From Cyclobacteriaceae bacterium (GTDB lineage Bacteria; Bacteroidota; Bacteroidia; Cytophagales; Cyclobacteriaceae): a DNA stretch of 8,702 nt. The stretch spans positions 1 through 8,702 of the forward strand of contig JAOUOM010000050.1 in the NCBI GenBank assembly GCA_029880385.1, written 5' to 3'. The notes below the pieces were generated by a model, which was not told where the DNA came from, made no database searches, and worked only from the letters and a program-made list of their open reading frames with translations. The position numbers and the translations under genes are program-made. Numbering within the stretch: position 1 is the first letter of the stretch; every line of letters begins with the position of its first letter. Of the stretch, positions 1 to 6,071 are shown piece after piece.

Positions 1-12
1 CACTTTAATTGC

Positions 13-20
13 TACATTTG
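13..20 (+). promoter_or_regulatory. Bacteroidota-type -7 promoter element for tRNA-Gly
   Basis: The sequence TACATTTG matches the Bacteroidota housekeeping -7 consensus TAnnTTTG exactly and lies 9 bases before the first base of the tRNA. This is the expected spacing for a stable-RNA promoter with a very short leader. The partner -33 element would fall outside the window, so it could not be checked. Confidence 0.6.
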
Positions 21-29
21 GCTTCGTAA

Positions 30-105
<76 letters not shown>

Positions 106-222
106 GTCATTCTGCAGGATGTGTCCGTCCGCCTTTCAACGATCAATCCACTTTTGTGCCCTTGGTATGTGCGTAATAAATCGAATTGGCAACAGCGTAT
201 GCCATTATAGGTGGGGCACAAA

Positions 223-248
223 AAAAGCCAGTTCTAAAACTGGCTTTT
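223..248. terminator. Bidirectional intrinsic terminator between convergent tRNA genes
   Basis: A perfect 11-bp stem (AAAAGCCAGTT / AACTGGCTTTT) closes a 4-base CTAA loop. On the - strand it is followed by a run of seven T (positions 226-220), so it is a strong terminator for tRNA-Pro, whose 3' end is 4 bases upstream. On the + strand it ends in TTTT and can also stop transcripts from tRNA-Gly. Confidence 0.85.
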
Positions 249-252
249 GATG

Positions 253-327
253 TCGGGATGACTGGATTCGAACCAGCGGCCCCCACTACCCTAAAGTGGT
301 GCGCTAACCGGGCTGCGCTACATCCCG
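253..327 (-). tRNA. tRNA-Pro (anticodon read as AGG)
   Basis: A complete cloverleaf on the - strand. The acceptor stem is CGGGATG/CATCCCG, so the first pair is C1-G72, the known bacterial proline identity pair, with discriminator A73. The D arm is GCGC/GCGC. The anticodon stem CCACT/AGTGG closes the loop TTAGGGT, with U33, anticodon AGG at 34-36 and G37 (usual for proline tRNAs). The T arm has loop TTCGAAT. CCA is not encoded (the next bases are CAT), so it must be added after transcription. An A at position 34 is unusual for a bacterial proline tRNA, where UGG, GGG and CGG are the common forms. The amino acid assignment is firm; whether A34 becomes inosine cannot be told from sequence. Confidence 0.93.
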
Positions 328-364
328 AACAAACCTGATGGTTCGTCCTTTTTTCAAAGGAGTG

Positions 365-372
365 CAAAGATA
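365..372 (-). promoter_or_regulatory. Bacteroidota -7 promoter element for tRNA-Pro
   Basis: On the - strand the sequence reads TATCTTTG, an exact match to TAnnTTTG. It lies 37 bases before the first base of tRNA-Pro, leaving a leader of roughly 30 bases for processing by RNase P. I do not see a convincing -33 TTG at the expected distance. Confidence 0.5.
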
Positions 373-413
373 GTAAATGACTTAATTTAGAAGTTATTTT
401 CTTTTAAAAAAAG

Positions 414-441
414 GAAAGGGATCCCTGAAGGAATCCCTTTC
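414..441. terminator. Strong intrinsic terminator with no obvious gene
   Basis: A 9-bp stem, GAAAGGGAT paired with ATCCCTTTC, continues inward with CC/GG and encloses a short loop. On the - strand it is followed within two bases by seven T, the better terminator orientation. On the + strand it is followed by TTTT. No protein gene or recognised RNA ends here on either strand: tRNA-Gly already has a terminator at 223-248, and the next gene to the right runs away from it. It may end an unrecognised short leftward transcript or insulate the tRNA-Pro promoter. Confidence 0.65.
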
Positions 442-444
442 TTT

Positions 445-519
445 TCGACCCATAACTGGTTGGGATCGAAATTGAATCACCGCTTAAAATACTCGCCTGT
501 ATTTAATACTACGAAAGTA
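445..519. other. Cluster of small inverted repeats in the 328-651 gene-free stretch
   Basis: The stretch 328-651 has no credible protein gene. Next to the terminator at 414-441 are three further inverted repeats. At 445-469, TCGACCCA pairs with TGGGATCGA with one bulged base. At 484-506, TTAAAATAC pairs with GTATTTAA, also with one bulge. At 507-519, TACT pairs with AGTA. Nearby at 523-529 is TACTTTG, one base short of the -7 consensus, which could be part of a rightward promoter for the WG-repeat gene. I do not recognise a known RNA family here. The repeats could be a structured RNA, an untranslated leader or chance in AT-rich DNA. Confidence 0.3.
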
Positions 520-615
520 CATTACTTTGCCTTTTAGCGTAGAATGTTTTTTATTGAACCAGAATAATACCTATACAAGCGGGAATTTATCCTGATAAAG
601 AAAGGATTTGGTGAT

Positions 616-629
616 CGAAAACGTTTGCA
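616..629. promoter_or_regulatory. Near-palindrome resembling a LacI-family operator
   Basis: The 14 bases CGAAAACGTTTGCA match the palindrome TGAAAACGTTTTCA, a typical LacI/CcpA-type operator shape, at 12 of 14 positions, with a perfect AAACGTTT core. The site lies 22 bases before the ATG of the WG-repeat gene, so a bound protein could affect that gene's transcription or lie within its leader. No regulator gene is in the window, so this is only a resemblance. Confidence 0.25.
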
Positions 630-651
630 TGGGAAAACATAAAAAGTATAG

Positions 652-3261
652 ATGAAAAGTTGGCGAACATATTTTTTGTTTTTTGTACTGTTAGCAGGTG
701 GTTTTAACGGCCATGGCGACGACTTACGAAAGATTTTACGGCTCTTGGAAAAACATGATTTTGTGCAGGCAATAGAAGTCATCAGGAATGATTTGAAAAA
801 AGAGCCTGTCAACCCCGGGACCAAATGGATTTATTCCCGATTACTGTCGGCAGATTCATTGGAATATTATCACCTCGACAGTGCCCGACAAATGATTGGG
901 GAAGCCCTGACTGATTATGATTCCGTGGATGAGAATTATCTATCCGGTTTTGAAAAACTGGGGTTCGGACACGCAGACCTGGTGCAGACGTATGATGAAA
1001 TACGAAAACAATACTGGGAAAAAACCTTGCGTGAGGAAACGAAACAGGCTTTTGAAGCGTTCATGGCCTTTTATCCCAATGAGGAAGAATACGGGGATGC
1101 CGTAAAAAGAAGGGACAGTATCGAATACAATGTGGCACTTCAAATGGATAGCTGGCAGGCTTTTTTGGGGTTTATGGATCATTACCCCACGTCTTTTTAT
1201 TATGACAGTGCCACTGCCCATTATGAAAAACTACTTTATACCGACATGGTAAAAAAAGGTACGCTGGAATCATATACATCGTTTGTAACAAAATACCCAC
1301 GATCACCCTATGTCGACCATGCCATTTCATCCATTTTTAAGCTTAGGGTGCTTAGTCATGCGGCTGAGGATCTGACTGAATTTGTCAAAAAATACCCCAG
1401 TTCGCCGGAAACAATACAGGCATTGAACCTCCTTTTTCACATGGACAAGCATGCTTTTTTTGAAAATCCGGTTTCGTCCGTTCACCCGGCCATGGATTCT
1501 CTCGTAAATGTGGCCAATCGGGATGTTCCTTCGCTTGTTCCCTTGCTACGTGATGGTAAAATTGGCTTTGTAGATATGCTGGGGAATACGGTGGTTCCCT
1601 TTGTTTTTGATGAATTGTCTGACAAGGAAGCGTCTTGCCGTGCGTATTCCTACGATTTTATTGCCGGAAAAATTGCCGGCAGGCAAATGGTGGTCAATCG
1701 TTCATTGGAATTAATTCTGGTAGAAGACCATGAAAGTGTCCGGGACCTGGGCAGAGGGGTTCTCTTCATTAAAAAAGCAAATACGGGGAAATTGATCCAC
1801 AAATCCGGTTTTCCCATTATTGACAATGTGGAAGATGCCGAATTGTTTGACAATCGATGGTACAAAGTGATGCGGAAGGGTTTTTGGGGCCTTGTCGCCT
1901 ATAATGGATCCTTGTTGACTGATTTTAAATATGATGCGATACGGAAAGCAGGCCGGTTTTGGATCTTTACGAAAGGGGAGAAGCTGGCAGTAAGTACATT
2001 GCCGCTTTTGATTGCCGAAGCAGGGGAAGGAGGTTTTTCGCTGGAGTTTAAATATGATGATGTGGAGCTTGTCAACGATTCCTTGATGATCGGGTTTAAT
2101 GCTGACATGGAAAGCCTGTTTGATGACCGGATGAAAATCCGTGTTCCCTGGGGAAAACATGAAGTTTACCCAGACCCAAAGGTGTTTTATACACGGGAAG
2201 GCGGAAGGTTCTATTTGCACAATGAAGATATTGCCAGGCAATTGGGGGCAAATGAATTTAATAGCATTCAGGCCAATCAGCGATGGCTGGCCGTCAAGGA
2301 AAAGGAATGGAAACTGTACAGCCTGTCTACTTCGGAAGTTTACCTGACAGCTGACTCTGTCAAGCTAATTAGTGACTTTGGTGCTTACTACCACTCGGGG
2401 GATACGGCCAGGTTGTTGTTTGGCCCATCGCAGGGAGTCAACGTATTGCCCAAGCAATCGATACAGGGCATGTACTATCGCAGGGAGGGGCAGTTTTCCA
2501 GTTATATCCTGATAGACAATGAGGGGATCAAAAGTGTGTGGGATCAAAAGGGCAGGTTTTTGTTTCAGGGGCTTTTTTCAGACGTTCGGTGCTTTTCTGA
2601 CTCGCTTTTTTTGGTACAAAATGATCAAAAAACGGGTTTGATCGATGCAGATGGGTATTACCTTATCGAACCCGTGTATGATTTTATACAGGAAAAAGGC
2701 TCCTTGGCCATTTTGTTACGAAAGGGTTCATTTGGATTGTTCGACCTGGAGACCGGCGCAGAAATCCCCGTTGAATATGAGTCACCCTTTGAAAAAATCG
2801 GGATTTATTATAAAACGCGAAAAGAAGGATATTACGGTCTTGTGGATGAAAATGGAAAGGTAGCCACGCCTTTTTCATACAAGGAAATCAACTATGCTAC
2901 TGACAGTCTGATTTGGGTTCAATCCGATGGTTTGTGGCAACTGGTTCAGATTGGAAATGAATCCAAAAAAGTACTTTCAGGTGTGCAGTCGTACAAGGCT
3001 TTCATCCATGGTCAGAAAACATTTTTCATCCTGACCACACCCGGCGGCTATGGCGTGTATGATAGCGAGGAAGGGCTGATAATAAACCCTGTGTATTCCG
3101 ATATTCGTATGATGGGAAGTGGCCCTTCGTTCCTGTTTATTGCGGAGTTTTATTTTGCGGATGCCCCGTATTATATATGGGTAGGCTACAGTCCATCAAG
3201 GGGAAAATTGTTTACCCATGCCTACAGACCGGAGGAGTATGCGCACCTGATCTGTGACTAA
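652..3261 (+). CDS. Exported WG-repeat protein with N-terminal TPR-like helical repeats, function unknown
   Basis: An 869-residue protein. Residues 1-20 look like a Sec signal peptide (K2 and R5, then an uninterrupted hydrophobic run to about residue 18), with no lipobox cysteine, so it is probably periplasmic or surface-exposed. Residues about 25-270 are helical, with four spaced F-x-x-[YF/HY/KY]-P motifs; the YP pairs fall at residues 141, 178, 215 and 248, a period of 33-37 residues as in TPR or BamD-like repeats. From about 300 to 820 come WG repeats, the clearest at 302-322, 409-430, 660-679, 691-712, 725-746 and 798-818, each of the form G-x-x-G-[LFV]-[VIF]-D-x-x-G followed by a P-x-x-[FY] element. 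WG repeats are known as a fold, probably beta-rich and binding partners, but no activity can be assigned. It reads away from the tRNAs and its stop codon overlaps that of coaE. No ribosome binding site is apparent. Confidence 0.88.
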   Translation: MKSWRTYFLFFVLLAGGFNGHGDDLRKILRLLEKHDFVQAIEVIRNDLKKEPVNPGTKWIYSRLLSADSLEYYHLDSARQMIGEALTDYDSVDENYLSGFEKLGFGHADLVQTYDEIRKQYWEKTLREETKQAFEAFMAFYPNEEEYGDAVKRRDSIEYNVALQMDSWQAFLGFMDHYPTSFYYDSATAHYEKLLYTDMVKKGTLESYTSFVTKYPRSPYVDHAISSIFKLRVLSHAAEDLTEFVKKYPSSPETIQALNLLFHMDKHAFFENPVSSVHPAMDSLVNVANRDVPSLVPLLRDGKIGFVDMLGNTVVPFVFDELSDKEASCRAYSYDFIAGKIAGRQMVVNRSLELILVEDHESVRDLGRGVLFIKKANTGKLIHKSGFPIIDNVEDAELFDNRWYKVMRKGFWGLVAYNGSLLTDFKYDAIRKAGRFWIFTKGEKLAVSTLPLLIAEAGEGGFSLEFKYDDVELVNDSLMIGFNADMESLFDDRMKIRVPWGKHEVYPDPKVFYTREGGRFYLHNEDIARQLGANEFNSIQANQRWLAVKEKEWKLYSLSTSEVYLTADSVKLISDFGAYYHSGDTARLLFGPSQGVNVLPKQSIQGMYYRREGQFSSYILIDNEGIKSVWDQKGRFLFQGLFSDVRCFSDSLFLVQNDQKTGLIDADGYYLIEPVYDFIQEKGSLAILLRKGSFGLFDLETGAEIPVEYESPFEKIGIYYKTRKEGYYGLVDENGKVATPFSYKEINYATDSLIWVQSDGLWQLVQIGNESKKVLSGVQSYKAFIHGQKTFFILTTPGGYGVYDSEEGLIINPVYSDIRMMGSGPSFLFIAEFYFADAPYYIWVGYSPSRGKLFTHAYRPEEYAHLICD

Positions 3262-3869
3262 ACGGAGGATAGATTTTTTTGATTTAACTTCCTGACAATG
3301 TCCGTGACCTGGGGTAGGAGCATCATTTTTTCGTCATTGTGGATCACAAAATCCGAAAGGGCAATTTTTTTCGCATCGTCCCATTGGTTATGAATAATGG
3401 CCATTACATCATCGTGAGATCGGTGTGGGTCACGCGACAGAATGCGGCCGATGCGTAAATCGAGGGGGGAAACCACCAAAATGATTTTATCCAATTGTGT
3501 GTGGGATCCGGACTCAAAGAGTAAGGCGGCTTCTTTGAAAAGGACGGGCGATTGGCAATTTTCGACCCATTGCCCGAAATCCCTTGCTACTGCCGGATGG
3601 ACAATGGCGTTTAATTTTTCGACCATTTCGGGGGAATGAAATATTTTTTTTGCCAGATAAACCCGGTTTAACCCTGCTTCGCCATAGCTTTCGGATCCAA
3701 ATAGCTGCCGGATATTTTGTTTTAGCTCCTCATCCTGGTTCATCAGGTATTTGGCTTGCTGGTCGGCCTCATAGACAGGATATCCCAATACACGTAAAAT
3801 TCGGCAAATGATGCTTTTTCCACTACCGATCCCTCCGGTAACCCCGATTTTCAACGGGTTATTTTTCAT
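3258..3869 (-). CDS. coaE: Dephospho-CoA kinase
   Basis: This enzyme phosphorylates the 3'-hydroxyl of dephospho-CoA with ATP, the last step of coenzyme A synthesis, in the cytosol. With the start at 3869 it is 203 residues, the usual CoaE length. It has the P-loop GGIGSGKS at 12-19, a YEAD segment at 33-36 in the substrate region, HPAV at 91-94, the family motif EAALLFESG at 113-121, the lid with RDPHRS at 146-151, and a closing SDFVIHN segment at 172-178. An in-frame ATG at 3905 would add 12 residues unlike the family before the conserved N-terminus, and would deepen the overlap with the ybbR-like gene. The ATG at 3869 overlaps that gene by 11 bases, which suggests translational coupling. 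It is the last gene of the leftward cluster. Confidence 0.97.
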   Translation of the reverse strand: MKNNPLKIGVTGGIGSGKSIICRILRVLGYPVYEADQQAKYLMNQDEELKQNIRQLFGSESYGEAGLNRVYLAKKIFHSPEMVEKLNAIVHPAVARDFGQWVENCQSPVLFKEAALLFESGSHTQLDKIILVVSPLDLRIGRILSRDPHRSHDDVMAIIHNQWDDAKKIALSDFVIHNDEKMMLLPQVTDIVRKLNQKNLSSV

Positions 3870-4800
3870 ACACAAGTCGGATGGTGGCAGGGGAGACGTT
3901 GACATTTTCCAGAAATTCAGGAAAATGGATGAGGGATGGCTCGATTGAAGAATCTTCTTTGTTCATCATCAAAAAATCGAGGGTAATCACAAAGTCGGAA
4001 GGCAGGATCAGGCGTTCCTGGGACGCCCCAACGACAAAAGAGACGTCTACGATTGTGTCAGAAAGTGTGAAATTTCTTTGTTGAGGAAAATTCAGTAGTT
4101 CAAGCTGGATTTTTGTTGTCTTCTTTTCAAACTTGTCCACCTCAAAAGAGACTTCAATCTGTGCGGGGTAAGCCGACATCAGCTCATCAAAAGGAAGGGG
4201 AACTTTAAGGATGTTTTTCAGGCTTTTGTTGATTCGGGCTTCGGGAACCATTACATAATACTCTGTCTCCAGAGAAGAAATAAAGGGTTCAGGTCCCCAG
4301 AGAGTCACTTCGGGCGGGTCGATGCGGATGGGAGAAATAATGCGGTAGTTATCTGCCAGTGAAATATTAATGGAATCTACCTGGATGGTCACTTTCTTTG
4401 AGATTTTTCGCTCAATGTTTATAAAGAGCGTATCGGAGATCAGATAGTTGATGTCCAGTCCATCCAGCTGGGCGGATACTTCGGGCATCAGGGAAGAACG
4501 TGTCAGGTACTTGATCTCGGCAGGGTTGTCCAGTTCGATCTGGATGGGATCTACACTGAACCAAAGCGTCCGCCTGAACAAGTTCCAACCACCACTCGAT
4601 ACTTCCAGTGTAATGGTTTCCGGGAGGGGATCCATCAGGACAACACTGTCCCGGTTAAAAATAAATTCGATGGGATATTTTATACGGGCACCGTATTCTT
4701 TATTAAGGGCATTAAAAAACCAAAAGGTAGTGGCTCCCATGAGAGAGAGCAACACTACCTTCCAGTTTTCAAAATATTTTGTTAGCCCCTTGTCATTCAT
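3859..4800 (-). CDS. YbbR-like domain protein, membrane anchored
   Basis: A 313-residue protein with one N-terminal membrane segment at about 14-31 (after K14, hydrophobic to the FFN), followed by an extracytoplasmic region rich in beta strands. The YbbR signature of the form P-x-x-V-x-[LV]-x-G-P occurs at residues 162-170, and a related ending, VSPATIRLVYE, at 302-312. These fit two or more tandem YbbR domains. In Firmicutes the YbbR protein CdaR regulates the cyclic-di-AMP synthase CdaA, but no diadenylate cyclase gene is in this window, so that role should not be carried over. It follows yajC by 10 bases and overlaps coaE by 11 bases, so it is surely in the same transcript. The family is clear; the function in this phylum is not established. 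Confidence 0.85.
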   Translation of the reverse strand: MNDKGLTKYFENWKVVLLSLMGATTFWFFNALNKEYGARIKYPIEFIFNRDSVVLMDPLPETITLEVSSGGWNLFRRTLWFSVDPIQIELDNPAEIKYLTRSSLMPEVSAQLDGLDINYLISDTLFINIERKISKKVTIQVDSINISLADNYRIISPIRIDPPEVTLWGPEPFISSLETEYYVMVPEARINKSLKNILKVPLPFDELMSAYPAQIEVSFEVDKFEKKTTKIQLELLNFPQQRNFTLSDTIVDVSFVVGASQERLILPSDFVITLDFLMMNKEDSSIEPSLIHFPEFLENVNVSPATIRLVYEK

Positions 4801-4810
4801 TTACCATGAT

Positions 4811-5131
4811 CTACTTGGTAGCTGGCGCATATTTTTTACTTGCGTCAAGCGAAACGGATGATTTTTCGATTACCAGTTTGTTGCCACGGTCTACATCCAG
4901 TGTTACCGTAGATTCTTCTACACTAATCACCTTGCCGTGAATTCCGCCTACAGTCACCACCTGGTCACCCTTGGCAATGGCCTCAATAAACTTCTTGGTT
5001 TCTTTTTGTTTTTTTTGCTGGGGGCGGATAAAAAACAAGTAGAAAATGACGACCATTCCCCCGAGCATGATGAATGAAGAATATCCACCACTGCCACTTG
5101 TCGACGCTTGTAAAAATAAAGTCTGAAACAT
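4811..5131 (-). CDS. yajC: Preprotein translocase subunit YajC
   Basis: YajC is a small inner-membrane protein that associates with SecD-SecF and the SecYEG channel and supports protein export. The 106-residue product has a short, serine- and glycine-rich N-terminus and one membrane segment at about 19-35. Immediately after it comes the family hallmark RPQQKKQKE at 36-44, on the cytosolic side. A small conserved beta domain follows, with GDQVVTVGGIHGKV at 55-68 and a terminal lysine-rich tail. The length is typical of the family. It lies 8 bases after the DUF1573 lipoprotein gene and 10 bases before the ybbR-like gene. No secD or secF is nearby. Confidence 0.97.
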   Translation of the reverse strand: MFQTLFLQASTSGSGGYSSFIMLGGMVVIFYLFFIRPQQKKQKETKKFIEAIAKGDQVVTVGGIHGKVISVEESTVTLDVDRGNKLVIEKSSVSLDASKKYAPATK

Positions 5132-5139
5132 ATAGTTGA

Positions 5140-5670
5140 TTATAATGGGTTATCGGCTTTGGTTACGTTGGCCTTGATGTTAAGACGGGTTACTTTCGGA
5201 TAGGTATTAGCGGTGATCGAAACCGTCTTATTTTGAACGCCTGGTTTGTTTTGGCTGTTGAACTGAACTTTGATTACACCTGTACCTCCTGGTGCGATGG
5301 GTTCTTTTGGCCAGTCGGGTACTGTACATCCGCAGGATGCAGTAGCACTTGTGATGATGAGTGGTGCATCACCGGAATTGGTAAATGTAAAGGAGTGGTT
5401 TACAACTTCCCCTTCTTTGATGGTACCAAAGTCAAAGTTTTCTTCCGGAAACCTGAAGCTAGGCAGCGGACCATCGGGCTTTGTCTCTTCTACAACAGGA
5501 GCCGCTGTTGTCGGGTTGCTTGGGAGCGCACGTGAGCCATTTTTGGTCTCCAGTTCTGCTACTTTGCCTTCCAGTTTGGCGATACGTGATTCCATTTCTT
5601 TATTGGTACAGCCAAAAGCTATTACTCCCATAAAGAAAAGGATGAAGAGTTTGTTAAATGTGGTTTTCAT
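5140..5670 (-). CDS. DUF1573 domain lipoprotein
   Basis: A 176-residue predicted lipoprotein. Residues 1-20 form a signal peptide (K2, then hydrophobic F9-F19), with a lipobox ending at C21 (IAFGC). After it comes a short heptad-like coiled coil at about 24-44, with leucine and isoleucine or valine in register (I30, L33, V37, L40). A proline- and threonine-rich linker runs to about 70. The DUF1573 domain is at about 76-170: FDFG at 79-82, the strongly conserved S-C-G-C-T at 112-116, and a PGG turn at about 132. The domain is an immunoglobulin-like beta sandwich related to those in ASH/MSP-type proteins; its role is unknown. The two close cysteines at 113 and 115 are a family hallmark and could be redox active or bind a ligand. 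It directly precedes yajC, so its product may act at the envelope. Confidence 0.88.
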   Translation of the reverse strand: MKTTFNKLFILFFMGVIAFGCTNKEMESRIAKLEGKVAELETKNGSRALPSNPTTAAPVVEETKPDGPLPSFRFPEENFDFGTIKEGEVVNHSFTFTNSGDAPLIITSATASCGCTVPDWPKEPIAPGGTGVIKVQFNSQNKPGVQNKTVSITANTYPKVTRLNIKANVTKADNPL

Positions 5671-5689
5671 ATTTCTCTTGGATTTGTTT

Positions 5690-5698
5690 CAAAAGGTA
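5690..5698 (-). promoter_or_regulatory. Possible internal promoter before the DUF1573 lipoprotein gene
   Basis: On the - strand the sequence reads TACCTTTTG, which is TAnnTTTG with one extra base. It lies 20 bases before the ATG at 5670. It would allow the last four genes of the cluster to be transcribed apart from nusB. The element is imperfect and no good -33 box is visible, so this is tentative. Confidence 0.25.
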
Positions 5699-5706
5699 AA
5701 GGTATA

Positions 5707-5754
5707 AAAGCTATGTTTTATCGGCTTTAACTTTAGCCTTTATGAACAGGCTAA
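5707..5754 (-). other. Overlapping alternative hairpins between ytxH-like and DUF1573 genes
   Basis: Read on the - strand, the 91-base gap contains four ordered segments: TTAGCCT (5754-5748), AGGCTAA (5739-5733), AAAGCC (5728-5723) and GCTTT (5711-5707). Segment 1 pairs fully with 2 (7 bp, 8-base loop). Segment 2 can instead pair with 3 (GGCT/AGCC), and 3 can pair with 4 (AAAGC/GCTTT). This has the logic of an attenuator, but stems 2:3 and 3:4 are only 4-5 bp and no long T run follows. The 7-bp hairpin alone may simply be a weak terminator or processing site after the ytxH-like gene. Confidence 0.3.
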
Positions 5755-5761
5755 TGGGTAA

Positions 5762-6061
5762 TTAATTCTTTCTGATTTGATTGATTAGGCCATTTACATC
5801 GTCGAGAAGCTCTTCAGCTTTTGTTTTTGCGTCTTTGATCCGACGTTCTCCTTCTGATTTTGCATCATTTTGAATGGCCTTTTTCCCTTCCATCATTTCT
5901 TTCATGATTTCCTCCAACTGGTTTCGGTATTTGTCCAGCAAAAAAGAAAGTTTGTCACGTGTGTTGGATCCTTTTTCGGGGGCAAACAGTAGCCCAAGGA
6001 TACCACCTGCCATGACACCCAGTAAAAAGGAAAAAAATGAACTGCCTGAATTTCTGCTCAT
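5762..6061 (-). CDS. YtxH-family small membrane protein
   Basis: A 99-residue protein with a short serine-rich start, one membrane segment at about 9-27 with small-residue packing (GVMAGGILGLL), and the YtxH hallmark right after it, LLFAPEKGSNTR at 24-35. Residues about 36-98 are charged and predicted to be one long coiled-coil helix (DKLSF, LLDKYRNQLEE, AKTKAEELLDD). YtxH proteins are widespread envelope or general-stress-associated proteins without a defined activity. I chose the ATG at 6061 because the alternative at 6085 would overlap nusB by 14 bases and add 8 residues outside the family pattern; the chosen start leaves a 10-base gap. It is the second gene of the nusB cluster. Confidence 0.82.
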   Translation of the reverse strand: MSRNSGSSFFSFLLGVMAGGILGLLFAPEKGSNTRDKLSFLLDKYRNQLEEIMKEMMEGKKAIQNDAKSEGERRIKDAKTKAEELLDDVNGLINQIRKN

Positions 6062-6071
6062 AACTGCTATA

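Noticed and set aside
106..222. Possible decayed GIY-YIG nuclease gene beside the tRNAs
   Set aside because: Short GIY-YIG genes often lie next to tRNAs in this phylum, and a YAVANSIYYAHTKG-like string appears on -. It lacks the GIY and YIG motifs, and nothing else of the family is present.
143..367. Reading frame on - through tRNA-Pro (74 codons)
   Set aside because: It reads through the tRNA, terminator and leader. The peptide with AAGSNPVIPTSKAS is a well-known artefact of tRNA sequence.
534..824. Reading frame on - of 96 codons over the start of the WG-repeat gene
   Set aside because: It overlaps the upstream region and signal peptide of a well-supported gene, and its protein has no recognisable features.
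1711..2241. Long antisense frame of 176 codons inside the WG-repeat gene
   Set aside because: It lies wholly inside a clear coding sequence with WG repeats on +. Its composition is what the complementary strand of that gene would give.
3870..3905. Upstream ATG giving CoaE 12 more residues
   Set aside because: The added residues (MSTSPLPPSDLC) are unlike CoaE N-termini, and the overlap with the ybbR-like gene would grow to 47 bases.
5270..5707. 145-codon frame on + over the DUF1573 gene
   Set aside because: It is the opposite strand of a lipoprotein gene with a clear signal peptide, lipobox and domain motif. No family resemblance.
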